DNA of 47,300 bases, taken from contig WHSQ01000022.1 in NCBI GenBank assembly GCA_009380005.1, positions 1 through 47,300 of the forward strand, given 5' to 3'. The notes beneath the pieces were generated by a model. The model saw only the letters and a program-made list of their open reading frames with translations, searched no databases and was not told the DNA's origin. This document shows positions 40,563 through 47,068 of this stretch, piece by piece. A program made the position numbers and the translations under genes. The stretch comes from Actinomycetota bacterium. Lineage in GTDB: Bacteria > Actinomycetota > CADDZG01 > WHSQ01. How positions within the stretch are numbered: the stretch's first letter is position 1; the number at the start of each line of letters is the position of its first letter.

Positions 40563-41130
40563 AGGCCTTGATCTCCTTGATTGCGCGTTCAATCCATTCG
40601 ATGTCTGACTTCGTAAATCCCTCGGCGATGGCCTTCCAATCGAAATCCCCCGTGTACTGCCGCAGGGTGCTCGCCGCCAGCAACAGTTCCGCCCCCAGGT
40701 CCTCCGACGACAGCGGCGTGTCGTCGTATTCTGGCCGTTCGTTGATTTCATTCAGGTAATCGGGGCGATTGTCCACTACGTTGTGGACAACTGGTCTAGT
40801 TTCTGCAATTAAATCAGCAGCCTCACGCTTTTGCGCGCGCGACTGTTGCACACTCTCGTTCTTGGTGGCCCGCATAGCCGCCAGCGTCGTCCGGCCGTCA
40901 GCGATCTGAATGTACTCATGGGCGCGTTGGCGGGACAGGTCGGAGCAGTTGATCCGAAGGAATTGGGACCAGGTGAGGGCGTTGGTTTTCTTGACGCGCT
41001 CCTTGGCCTCGATCAGATACAGCCCCGCCGCCTTGTAGAACTGTTCCGCCTTATCGGCGTACTGGTCCCCCTTGGTGACGTTGGCCGCTATCTGCTTCCC
41101 GAGCGTATCGAGCGGTAAATTAGACGGCAT
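40555..41130 (-). CDS. Phage/plasmid protein resembling DUF3102-like proteins
   Basis: 191 residues from the ATG at 41130, chosen for GAGGAGGAG upstream. The stretch YLIEAKERVKKTNALTWSQF and LRINCSDLSRQRAHEYIQIA followed by DGRTTL resembles a family found beside ParB-like and DUF3102 proteins in phages and plasmids, possibly DNA-binding. The C-terminal third is acidic. A dispersed box and TTGACA lie upstream, so this gene opens an operon downstream of the tRNA. Confidence 0.62.
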   Translation of the reverse strand: MPSNLPLDTLGKQIAANVTKGDQYADKAEQFYKAAGLYLIEAKERVKKTNALTWSQFLRINCSDLSRQRAHEYIQIADGRTTLAAMRATKNESVQQSRAQKREAADLIAETRPVVHNVVDNRPDYLNEINERPEYDDTPLSSEDLGAELLLAASTLRQYTGDFDWKAIAEGFTKSDIEWIERAIKEIKAYV

Positions 41131-41198
41131 CAAACTCCTCCTCCGCAGCGTCCGCAGCATCATTCCGCAACTTGTTCCTGCTGCGTCCCATCAATGTC

Positions 41199-41225
41199 TC
41201 ACTAGTGGACAGGTCCTGTCAAGCG
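41199..41225 (-). promoter_or_regulatory. Dispersed box with TTGACA, before the 191-residue gene
   Basis: Minus strand GCTTGACAGGACCTGTCCAC then TAGTGAGACAT. A consensus -35 hexamer TTGACA is followed after 17 bases by AGACAT, and the box fills the spacer. The -10 is poor, so a phage polymerase or an activator may be involved. Confidence 0.5.
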
Positions 41226-41312
41226 AAAAAGTCAAAGTCAATCTGGCTGCGGCTTTCAGTACTATTCACTCGTGGTCAGCGGCGCGATTAGATTTTAAGT
41301 CTACCCGGAAGC

Positions 41313-41397
41313 TGGTACGGGCGCCCGGACTTGAACCGGGACCCCTTGCAGGGAGCGGGGTTTAGGCCCGCCGCGTCTACCATTCCGCCACGCCCGC
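41313..41397 (-). tRNA. tRNA-Leu (UAA)-like gene, probable attachment site
   Basis: 85 nt that fold as a class II tRNA: a 7-bp acceptor (GCGGGCG with CGCCCGT, one G.U), D arm GCGGAATGGTAGACGC, anticodon stem GCGGG/CCCGC with loop CCTAAAC (anticodon TAA), variable stem CCCT/AGGG, T arm CCCGG-TTCAAGT-CCGGG and encoded CCA. Position 33 is C where U is nearly universal. It lies 44 bases beyond a small gene downstream of the integrase, as expected for attP of a phage that integrates into a host tRNA-Leu gene. Alternatively it supplies a tRNA for rare UUA codons. Confidence 0.85.
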
Positions 41398-41440
41398 CGC
41401 AGCATGGGGCAGTATTCCGCAGCAGGCGCCGCAGCACAAG

Positions 41441-41659
41441 TCAGGGAGTAGACTTTGTGTCCCACCCCGCCACTGCCAGAGCGGCGCGAGCGATTGCCTG
41501 TATTTTTTGGGCTGCGTCAGTTGATTTATTCGGATGGTTGCCGATACGTATTAAAGCATCATTCATTATTTTCACCTGCGCCTCCAGGCGGTCGATCTTG
41601 GCCTCCATGCGGTCGATCTCGACCCCCATGCGGCTCATTATTTCTCCAGCACTTAGCAT
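41441..41659 (-). CDS. Small coiled-coil protein after integrase
   Basis: 72 residues starting in the integrase stop (TGATG) with GAGGAGGAC upstream. VEIDRMEAKIDRLEAQVKIM is a heptad-like helix; the end ARAALAVAGWD resembles the tails of the coiled-coil genes at 37247-38453. Role unknown. It may share ancestry with that gene group. Confidence 0.62.
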   Translation of the reverse strand: MLSAGEIMSRMGVEIDRMEAKIDRLEAQVKIMNDALIRIGNHPNKSTDAAQKIQAIARAALAVAGWDTKSTP

Positions 41660-42678
41660 CAGTCCTCCTCTTCAAGCACCTTGACCGCCGCCAACAGATT
41701 AGCCGGCGCCAGGTGCGCGTATCGCATGGTGACGCTGATCGTCTTATGGCCCATCCACTCCTGAACCACCTTCAGGGGGACGCCCCGCTGTACAAGGCGT
41801 GACGCGCAAGTGTGCCGCAGGGCGTGAGGCACTAGCTGCTTGTCGTCGGACAGGCCAAACATGACCTTGGCCCGATCCCACGTCTGTCTGAATGAATGCG
41901 GAGAGACAGAAAACACGTCCCGCACTGGTCCGATTTCGGGCGTACGGCGTCCAATGACTTCACGGACGCGCTTGGTCATTGGCACAGACCGCGGATCACC
42001 ATTCTTGGTTTTCCAAACCGACAAGAAGCCCGTCTCAAAATCAGCATCCCGCGGCTCGAGACGAAGGGCCTCTCCCATCCGCACGCCTGTGTCAATAAGG
42101 ACCACGAACAGGTCCACCTCGTCCTGCTTGCTCCATTGAGTGAACAGGCCCAGAAACGCGGCCTCCTCCTCCCTCGTTAGGAACCGGGTCCGGCCGCGCC
42201 CTTCCTTCCGGCGGGGTATATCCGGCCGCTCGCCCGCGCCCCGCCGGCGCTTGGCGACTGAAAACACTTTAGAGACGGCCGCGAGGTAGCGGTTGATAGT
42301 GGCGTCGGACTTGCCCCGCGCCTCGAGGTCCGCCGTCCATAGCTCAAGCGTGTTGATGTCGATGGTGTCGAGCGGGCGATCCTTGCCGACGAACTTGGCC
42401 AGGTCGTTCGCGTTGTGCGCGGCGCGTTTACCCCACGCCTCCTTCCACGCCACCTGTTCCGCCACCCCGATGGCTTTACTGAGGGCCCATGACTTCTGCT
42501 GACGGGGCGTGAGAACTACCACGGGCTGCCCGCGTATCTGCGCCAGCAGGTCCCGCCGCAGCAGGATCGCCTCCTCTATCGTGGGGGCCGTGCCAGTCTT
42601 GCGCTGGCCTTGAAAAGACACGTCAACGACGAAGCTATCGCCGCGCGTTCGGATGCCTTTGGGTAATGCGCTAGTCAT
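41659..42678 (-). CDS. int: Tyrosine recombinase (phage integrase)
   Basis: 339 residues. An N-terminal arm-type region, a SAM-like core-binding domain (about 65-145), then the catalytic domain with Arg200 (DTGVRMGEALRL), the HALRHT box (His285, Arg288), His311 (EWMGHKTIS) and the nucleophile Tyr320 (TMRYAHLAP). The set is complete, so it should be active. It would join attP and a host attachment site, presumably the tRNA-Leu gene, whose copy lies downstream. The start overlaps the winged-helix gene by eight bases, implying joint expression. Integrases are present in some marine T7-like phages. Confidence 0.95.
   Translation of the reverse strand: MTSALPKGIRTRGDSFVVDVSFQGQRKTGTAPTIEEAILLRRDLLAQIRGQPVVVLTPRQQKSWALSKAIGVAEQVAWKEAWGKRAAHNANDLAKFVGKDRPLDTIDINTLELWTADLEARGKSDATINRYLAAVSKVFSVAKRRRGAGERPDIPRRKEGRGRTRFLTREEEAAFLGLFTQWSKQDEVDLFVVLIDTGVRMGEALRLEPRDADFETGFLSVWKTKNGDPRSVPMTKRVREVIGRRTPEIGPVRDVFSVSPHSFRQTWDRAKVMFGLSDDKQLVPHALRHTCASRLVQRGVPLKVVQEWMGHKTISVTMRYAHLAPANLLAAVKVLEEED
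41921..41941 (-). promoter_or_regulatory. Possible motif A copy inside integrase
   Basis: Minus strand CCGAAATCGGACCAGTGCGG. It keeps GGACCAGTGCGGGA but differs in the AT-rich half. It lies in coding sequence, so chance is a real alternative. Confidence 0.25.
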
Positions 42679-43033
42679 CTCGCATGATATCCTCTATTTG
42701 TGACAACACTCGCAGTCCCTTAGCGGTTACTTCCCACACCCGGCGACGCCTCGGCCCCATGTGCCGTGTCTTATTGTCGTCCCATGAGGCCTTAAGAAGT
42801 CCAAGGCCCTGATGCTTCTTTTTATCATTATCGAAATAAGGCTCGCTTGATAGTATCATCAAGTTGCGATAGGCGCTCGCGAGCCCCATTCCTGTTGCCT
42901 CCATTACATCTTCCCGCGTCGCCTTGCCGCGCTGCGCCACAAACAAAAACGTGACAAGCCGTTGTGCGGGCATGTGTTCGTCATGACTACGCATCACCTC
43001 CAATGCCTTTGACATTTTTTGATTTGGATACAT
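42671..43033 (-). CDS. Winged-helix (MarR-like) DNA-binding protein, candidate lysogeny regulator
   Basis: 120 residues. ALEVMRSHDEHMPAQRLVTF, GKATREDVMEATGMGLASAY and RNLMIL form a helix-turn-helix, and RRRRVWEVTAKGLRVLSQIE forms the wing and last helix of a winged-helix fold like MarR. It is encoded directly before the integrase and overlaps it, a typical place for a regulator of integration or lysogeny. Its target may be the dispersed boxes or the inverted repeats at 43342-43382; this is inference. Confidence 0.78.
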   Translation of the reverse strand: MYPNQKMSKALEVMRSHDEHMPAQRLVTFLFVAQRGKATREDVMEATGMGLASAYRNLMILSSEPYFDNDKKKHQGLGLLKASWDDNKTRHMGPRRRRVWEVTAKGLRVLSQIEDIMRDD

Positions 43034-43196
43034 TGTCTCTCCCCATTGAAAACGGAAGGTTGAGCAGCACCTCTGTGCGGCCCCAGTTCACCACTAGAGT
43101 TCCACCCAGGACAGTTGCTTGAAGGCCCACGGCGGGCCAATCTAGCATCCTTGTGATCACTAGTGGTCCTAAAAAAATAATGGTGTGCGTCCTCAT
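42987..43196 (-). CDS. Small hydrophobic protein before the winged-helix gene
   Basis: 69 residues from the ATG at 43196, supported by GAGGAGGTT. MRTHTIIFLGPLVITRMLDW is weakly hydrophobic, and the rest includes VGLQATVLGGTLVVNWGR. No family recognised. It overlaps the winged-helix gene by 47 bases and contains a degenerate dispersed box (43158-43172). It may be the first gene of a lysogeny operon. Confidence 0.5.
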   Translation of the reverse strand: MRTHTIIFLGPLVITRMLDWPAVGLQATVLGGTLVVNWGRTEVLLNLPFSMGRDNVSKSKNVKGIGGDA

Positions 43197-43456
43197 GATA
43201 TGAACCTCCTCACCCCCGCTTGTGGTACTGACACTAGAAAGCGGAGGCGTTAACTAGGGGTTAACTTCTGTGACTTTACGTGGCCAGCCGGTCCTCCCCC
43301 TAGAGTTCCGGCGGCCGGTTTACGCGGTACGCTATGAATTGCTTAGGCGGGCGTGTGAACTAGGTGACTCCTCCCGCCTAAGTGATGATGCTTACTCACC
43401 ATCCCGTTGCCGCCCATGCAATGGCAAGAGCGGCAATAGGCTGGCGGGCGTGTGAA
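43197..43456. other. Gene-free stretch with inverted and direct repeats
   Basis: No gene seen. It holds a 10-bp perfect inverted repeat CTTAGGCGGG/CCCGCCTAAG (43342-43351 and 43373-43382), a 19-bp direct repeat (43346-43364 and 43443-43461, the second over the stop of the 127-residue gene), two GTTAAC words five bases apart (43249-43265), and CCGCTT/AAGCGG (43216-43244). It precedes the winged-helix and integrase genes and is a plausible operator region. Confidence 0.5.
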
Positions 43457-43840
43457 CTAGGCGGCGAGAGCCTCTTTAAGTTCGGCCAAGATAGCGGGGG
43501 TTATGGTGCCCCCTTCCATCCGGCGGAAGATAGCCCGCGCCCTGGCAAGGGAAGCGCGAGGCGCCTTGGCTGAGGCGCCGAACGGTACAAAGGCGGCCGC
43601 CATCACGGGTGACATTCTGGCGCCGTCCCATTCCACCATCCCGAAGTCAAAAACCTTACCGACAGCGGAATGCGTGGTGGTGGCGATGTACTTGCCGGTT
43701 TCAACGTCCAGGGCCCTTCCCTGTGGACTCCAGAAGCTCATGCGGTTGACGGTGCCGTCCGTAAAGTGCGCTTCATACACGGGGTACGGATGAACGCCTT
43801 TACGGAGGGCCGTAATAAACTTTTCAGTTGTCGGGATCAT
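43457..43840 (-). CDS. Phage protein of unknown function
   Basis: 127 residues from an ATG with GGAGGAC upstream. The first half looks like a beta-rich fold (HPYPVYEAHFTDGTVNRMSF, GKYIATTTHSAVGKVFDFGM), the second half is helical (RASLARARAIFRRMEGGTIT). I do not recognise it. Its end overlaps a 19-bp direct repeat. Confidence 0.65.
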   Translation of the reverse strand: MIPTTEKFITALRKGVHPYPVYEAHFTDGTVNRMSFWSPQGRALDVETGKYIATTTHSAVGKVFDFGMVEWDGARMSPVMAAAFVPFGASAKAPRASLARARAIFRRMEGGTITPAILAELKEALAA

Positions 43841-43842
43841 GG

Positions 43843-44055
43843 CTATGCGTCCTCCGTATGAAGCTCACGCTCGCGCATAGCCACGAGCGCGCGCCAAATG
43901 GCTAGATCAGTGATGTCAGTGAACACGCCAACGCGCATACACTCGCAAAACTTCCTAGCTTGATACACTTGGTCGAATGCACGAATTTGGTCGAGGGCGA
44001 CCATCTGGGCGTTCTGCCAGTACCGCAGCCATCCGATGATTTCTTGCTGTGTCAT
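43843..44055 (-). CDS. Small protein of unknown function
   Basis: 70 residues, MTQQEIIGWLRYWQNAQMVA and so on, from the ATG at 44055 with GGAG seven bases upstream; a start six codons earlier lies in the regulatory repeat. Helical, with one CECM. It directly follows a 33-bp regulatory repeat identical to that before the 113-residue gene. Confidence 0.6.
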   Translation of the reverse strand: MTQQEIIGWLRYWQNAQMVALDQIRAFDQVYQARKFCECMRVGVFTDITDLAIWRALVAMRERELHTEDA

Positions 44056-44061
44056 CTTAAG

Positions 44062-44094
44062 TCTCCGGCTCATAGGTGGACAGGAATGGGCCTA
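44062..44094 (-). promoter_or_regulatory. 33-bp regulatory repeat with box, copy 1
   Basis: Perfectly identical to 44445-44477. On the minus strand it includes TAGGCCCATTCCTGTCCACC and a GGAG ribosome site for the gene beginning at 44055. It contains the conserved CCTGTCCAC half of the dispersed box. Confidence 0.6.
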
Positions 44095-44095
44095 G

Positions 44096-44437
44096 TTAAG
44101 CCGGCAATGCGTTCGCCCAACATTCCTCGCCACCTTGCTCTTGAAGTGACTTAACGCCCACATCTACCGCAAGGCGCGGGATGTTGCCGGCCGTGTCGAA
44201 GTCAATCCAAATTTGCGTGACCAGGAAGCGAGCTTGCGGATCATCTACCAGCCCACGAACATCTTGCCACTCGCTGACCTGCCATTCGTCACACGCGACG
44301 TGCTCAATCATAGTGGCCCAGTCCGGCTCCTCGCCCGGCCCGTACCAGATTGCGTAGTAGCCTAGGGCCGTGTCGCTTTCTACGTCGGGTTCCCGCCACA
44401 TGTCATAGGCGGTTAGGTCAATGGTTTTGGTTGTCAT
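44096..44437 (-). CDS. Acidic protein of unknown function
   Basis: 113 residues from the ATG at 44437 (GGAG eight bases upstream; a TTG six bases earlier is too close). Rich in Asp, Glu and Trp: YAIWYGPGEEPDWATMIEHV, DEWQVSEWQDVRGLV. The high acidity suggests a DNA-mimic or inhibitor, as with some early T7-like proteins, but there is no direct evidence. Its stop overlaps copy 1 of the 33-bp repeat. Confidence 0.62.
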   Translation of the reverse strand: MTTKTIDLTAYDMWREPDVESDTALGYYAIWYGPGEEPDWATMIEHVACDEWQVSEWQDVRGLVDDPQARFLVTQIWIDFDTAGNIPRLAVDVGVKSLQEQGGEECWANALPA

Positions 44438-44444
44438 TGTCAAA

Positions 44445-44477
44445 TCTCCGGCTCATAGGTGGACAGGAATGGGCCTA
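44445..44477 (-). promoter_or_regulatory. 33-bp regulatory repeat with box, copy 2
   Basis: Exact copy of 44062-44094, placed before the 113-residue gene and overlapping the stop of the 33-residue membrane peptide. Confidence 0.6.
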
Positions 44478-44576
44478 ATAAAGTCCAAGCGAAAATCCCA
44501 AGATCAACGGCGCGCTGCCCGTGACCAGGGCGAGGACGAACGCAATCCAGGGTAGCCAGTGGTTATCGTGGTTCAT
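44475..44576 (-). CDS. 33-residue membrane peptide
   Basis: MNHDNHWLPWIAFVLALVTG, then SAPLILGFSLGLY: one hydrophobic span or hairpin. The ATG follows GGCAGGAGAGGGAA, similar to the site of the preceding gene, so the longer upstream frame is unlikely. Probably in the inner membrane; role unknown. Confidence 0.6.
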   Translation of the reverse strand: MNHDNHWLPWIAFVLALVTGSAPLILGFSLGLY

Positions 44577-44601
44577 TTCCCTCTCCTGCCGGGGCTCGCG
44601 G

Positions 44602-44766
44602 TTACTGCGCTGCTTTCGCGGCGCGGCCAGTGGCTTCCCGCGCGGCCTCAATGTCCCGGCGCAATTGAGTGGAAAGGACGCCGTCAACCTTCTCAAGCGC
44701 GTCTGCCAGCGAGTCCACGGCATCCGCTAGTTCCAGTACTGCGTCCTTGATTTTTAGGTCATCCAT
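44602..44766 (-). CDS. 54-residue coiled-coil peptide
   Basis: MDDLKIKDAVLELADAVDSL, then ADALEKVDGVLSTQLRRDIE: regular heptads of a coiled coil. The ATG at 44766 follows GAGGAGAGGGAA; an earlier in-frame start lies across the dispersed box and is improbable. Function unknown. Confidence 0.6.
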   Translation of the reverse strand: MDDLKIKDAVLELADAVDSLADALEKVDGVLSTQLRRDIEAAREATGRAAKAAQ

Positions 44767-44808
44767 TTCCCTCTCCTCAGGGCTCGTGGTTACTGCGCTT
44801 AGACTAAT

Positions 44809-44835
44809 CCATCTGTGGACAGGTGTCAAACCTAG
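44809..44835 (-). promoter_or_regulatory. Dispersed box with TTGACA
   Basis: Minus strand GGTTTGACACCTGTCCACAG, then ATGG. A TTGACA hexamer is followed after 17 bases by TAGTCT. It overlaps the end of the two-span membrane protein gene and faces the 54-residue gene. Confidence 0.5.
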
Positions 44836-45089
44836 TTTTTCCGTGACGAGGCGCCCACCCAAAGGAAGTGACCAATGAGGCCCGCCACCAACATCCCGCC
44901 GGCGAAGGCCTCATTAACGAACGCCACCACGGGCATGGCGGCACAAACAGCCAGGCCCCAATACATCACTTTGGACTCACGCGCCTGGCGGGCGAGATAG
45001 CCCCGCACTGCGTCATCCTGTTCAGGCTCGCCCAACAAGGCCCGCTCTTCGTCCTCGGTAAGATTGAATACGTCTTGCCTGGCGGCCAT
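44832..45089 (-). CDS. Small two-span membrane protein
   Basis: 85 residues: an acidic N-terminus (VFNLTEDEERALLGEPEQDD), then spans YWGLAVCAAMPVVAFVNEAF and GMLVAGLIGHFLWVGAS, with a short basic tail. Located between the pentapeptide gene and the coiled-coil peptide. Function unknown. Confidence 0.65.
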   Translation of the reverse strand: MAARQDVFNLTEDEERALLGEPEQDDAVRGYLARQARESKVMYWGLAVCAAMPVVAFVNEAFAGGMLVAGLIGHFLWVGASSRKN

Positions 45090-45093
45090 GATC

Positions 45094-45333
45094 TTAGACC
45101 AGCGCAGGGACGTTAACAGCCCCGACCAAGTTAGCGCCGACTAGATTGGCACCAGCCAGGTTGACCAACGCCATGTCCGACCCGGCCAGGTTAGCACCCG
45201 ACAGATTGGCGCCCGATAGATCGGCCCCGGTAAGGTCCGCCCTTGACAGGTCGGCGCCCGATAGATCGGCCCCGCTAAGGTCCGCACAAACCAGGCTGGC
45301 GCCCGGCTTAATCTTGTATCCGTGAACTGTCAT
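45094..45333 (-). CDS. Pentapeptide-repeat protein
   Basis: 79 residues made almost wholly of A(D/N)LxG units, for example [20 protein letters not shown], at least eleven in a row, which fold as a four-sided beta helix. Some such proteins (Qnr, MfpA) mimic DNA and bind gyrase; others have no known target. Here it could protect or block a host factor early in infection. The coding repeats are near-identical DNA units. ATG follows AGGAGATC, and a dispersed box lies just upstream. Confidence 0.88.
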   Translation of the reverse strand: MTVHGYKIKPGASLVCADLSGADLSGADLSRADLTGADLSGANLSGANLAGSDMALVNLAGANLVGANLVGAVNVPALV

Positions 45334-45348
45334 GATGATCTCCTATGT

Positions 45349-45370
45349 CTACAAGTGGACAGGTTTAGGC
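45349..45370 (-). promoter_or_regulatory. Dispersed box before the pentapeptide gene
   Basis: Minus strand GCCTAAACCTGTCCACTTGT, then AG. It shares GCCTAAAC with the boxes at 40081 and 30021. Confidence 0.5.
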
Positions 45371-45825
45371 GAAACCAAAGCGCGCCTAGCGCGTAATTAG
45401 ATGACGGCCTAGGCTAATCCATAGGAAATGCGCTGTCAAGCACTAAATCACTGGCCGGGCGCAGAGCGCCACGTGCCCCTGTTGGGGCCGGCGCGGGTCG
45501 CCTGTGGCCGCCTTGAGCGGACCTGAGGTGGGCTAAGCGGGCCTCAGGGCCATGCCGCGTTGAGGATTATGGAAAAAATAGGGGCCAGCCTCACACTACA
45601 GTGTGCGCTAGTCCCTGATACTCAACTCGAATCTATGATCTATCTAGGCGGGTCAGTGTGCATAGGTGACCAAGCCGACGCCCTGGGCCCTGCAATGGCC
45701 GCCTAATGACGCCTCGAGGCGCCCAGGCTGGCTGAATGCGACATCATATCTAATTATATTCCAACGATGACAGAGGCCTAGGCCAAATGCTGCCGATTGA
45801 TGTTGCCGCCAGGCAGGCCGCGTGC
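45371..45825. other. Gene-free region rich in palindromes
   Basis: No credible gene on either strand. It contains perfect palindromes GCCTAGGC (45407-45414), GCCTCGAGGC (45711-45720) and GGCCTAGGCC (45775-45784), the inverted repeats CGCGC/GCGCG (45381-45393) and CACACT/AGTGTG (45592-45605), and AT-rich patches near 45620-45650 and 45740-45760. Such a stretch could hold a replication origin, packaging signal or host promoters; nothing visible decides between them. Confidence 0.5.
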
Positions 45826-45827
45826 AG

Positions 45828-45899
45828 AAAAAGAGGGGTACGGCGAGCCGGCGCCCCCACGGGGGGAAGTGCGGGCCGGCGCGCGAAGTAACACCCCTC
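45828..45899 (-). terminator. Rho-independent terminator after the second early gene
   Basis: On the minus strand GAGGGGT (45893-45899) pairs with ACCCCTC (45833-45839), enclosing further GC-rich stems (GCCGGC copies and CCCCC-GTG-GGGGG), and is followed by TTTTT (45828-45832). It lies just after the stop at 45906 and would end early transcription. Confidence 0.75.
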
Positions 45900-45905
45900 G
45901 TAAAT

Positions 45906-46400
45906 CTAGGCCGATACCCCGGCCGCCTCAGCCTTCCTTACGTCCAGTGAGAGCGCGGGCTTCATACCGATGATGTCACTAGCCATGCGCTGAAACGTCG
46001 TGATGTTCATGTCCCCCTCAGCGATCATGCGGTCCATGCGGGCCAAGGCCGTTGCTTGGGGCTGATCCAGGATGTGATCGCGGTGGATCAGTTGCGCCCT
46101 GATCTCCTGAACGTCAGAGAAGTCAAGTTCGCTTTCCTCATCAGCCAACCCCCTAACGCGGTGGGTGGCTATCAACCGCTTCGCCACCGTGAGGGGGCGT
46201 GACGCGCCTTTGATTTCGCGAATGGCGTCAGCGCGGCCGGGGAAGCGACCCGGCAGGTTGTCGGTGAAATACTGCACGGCGGCCTTAACGACCTGCTTAC
46301 GGTTTAAGATGCTCTTGCGGCTCATCAGCCGTTCGACATGACCGTCCATCTGGCGCCCCTCCTGCTGGGCTCTTTCTGGTGGGGTATAGGTGTCTGACAT
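45906..46400 (-). CDS. Second early gene, unknown
   Basis: 164 residues, charged and largely helical: GHVERLMSRKSILNRKQVVK, FPGRADAIREIKGASRPLTV, DVQEIRAQLIHRDHILDQPQ. No family recognised. The GGAGG upstream is only two bases from the ATG, so a slightly later start is possible. It is bounded by a weak terminator before it and a strong one after it, so it forms its own early unit. Confidence 0.72.
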   Translation of the reverse strand: MSDTYTPPERAQQEGRQMDGHVERLMSRKSILNRKQVVKAAVQYFTDNLPGRFPGRADAIREIKGASRPLTVAKRLIATHRVRGLADEESELDFSDVQEIRAQLIHRDHILDQPQATALARMDRMIAEGDMNITTFQRMASDIIGMKPALSLDVRKAEAAGVSA

Positions 46401-46442
46401 AGCCTCCGGAAACCCGCGGCGGCTAAGGCTTTCAAAACGTCG

Positions 46443-46474
46443 AAAAGGGGGGTCAGGTAGGGGGAGGCCCCCCC
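46443..46474 (-). terminator. Possible terminator between the two early genes
   Basis: On the minus strand a run of G (46468-46474) can pair with CCCCCC (46447-46452), followed by TTTT. The stem is GC-only and the T run is short, so termination may be partial. Confidence 0.45.
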
Positions 46475-46537
46475 AAAATTAAGCCATTGAAATCATTCAT
46501 TCGTGACATTTTTGCCACAGTAGGCCCTGACCGGCCC

Positions 46538-47050
46538 CTATAGCCCCGCCTTATGTATCGCTGTCTCCGCCGCGGCCGCCACCCACAGGCCCAACTCCGT
46601 CAGGCTGCCGGCCCGCGCAGGGGCGCCCGTAGCGCTCTCACAGGCCTCTATAGCCTCCAAGACCGTATCCTTGAGCCACTCAACCACATACTGGCGCTTG
46701 ACCTTGTCCCTGCCAAGGTCCACCGGAAGCTCCAGAGCAGCCCCCCAGTATTCCTGTTGCAGCCTCGGGCGGCCCTGCGCCACCCCCAAGGTCAGCCTTA
46801 GCTTCTTACTGACGTCCGTGTGGGCGCCGCCAATCAGCGGCCGGTCCACCCAGGGAATCCCCTTGGTCACCGCGATGCACAGGTAAAGACCCGTCCCCGC
46901 CTTGCCCCATAGCAGCCCCTCGGCAATCGGCCGGCCCTGGTCGTCCATCCGCTTCTCGTCGTCTTCGGATAAGACCTGACCCCTGTTGGGGTCCAGGGGG
47001 TGGCCCTGACCTACGATAGGATCGGGGAACGTGGATTCTTTGTTGGACAC
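46538..47050 (-). CDS. First early gene, unknown
   Basis: 170 residues from a GTG with an excellent AGGAGGAG site six bases upstream. The protein is mixed, with WVDRPLIGGAHTDVSKKLRL and a helical C-terminus (LTELGLWVAAAAETAIHKAG). No family recognised. As the first gene after the AT-rich promoter-like region it is likely to be expressed immediately after DNA entry, as are host-takeover genes of T7, but its function cannot be told. Confidence 0.72.
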   Translation of the reverse strand: MSNKESTFPDPIVGQGHPLDPNRGQVLSEDDEKRMDDQGRPIAEGLLWGKAGTGLYLCIAVTKGIPWVDRPLIGGAHTDVSKKLRLTLGVAQGRPRLQQEYWGAALELPVDLGRDKVKRQYVVEWLKDTVLEAIEACESATGAPARAGSLTELGLWVAAAAETAIHKAGL

Positions 47051-47068
47051 AGAACACTCCTCCTGGTC

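Noticed and set aside
40771-40790. GTCCACTACGTTGTGGAC inside the 191-residue gene as another dispersed box.
   Set aside because: The two halves are separated by six bases rather than two, and there is no hexamer upstream.
45190-45300. Regular 30-base direct repeats resembling a CRISPR array.
   Set aside because: They are the coding repeats of the pentapeptide protein, without unique spacers.
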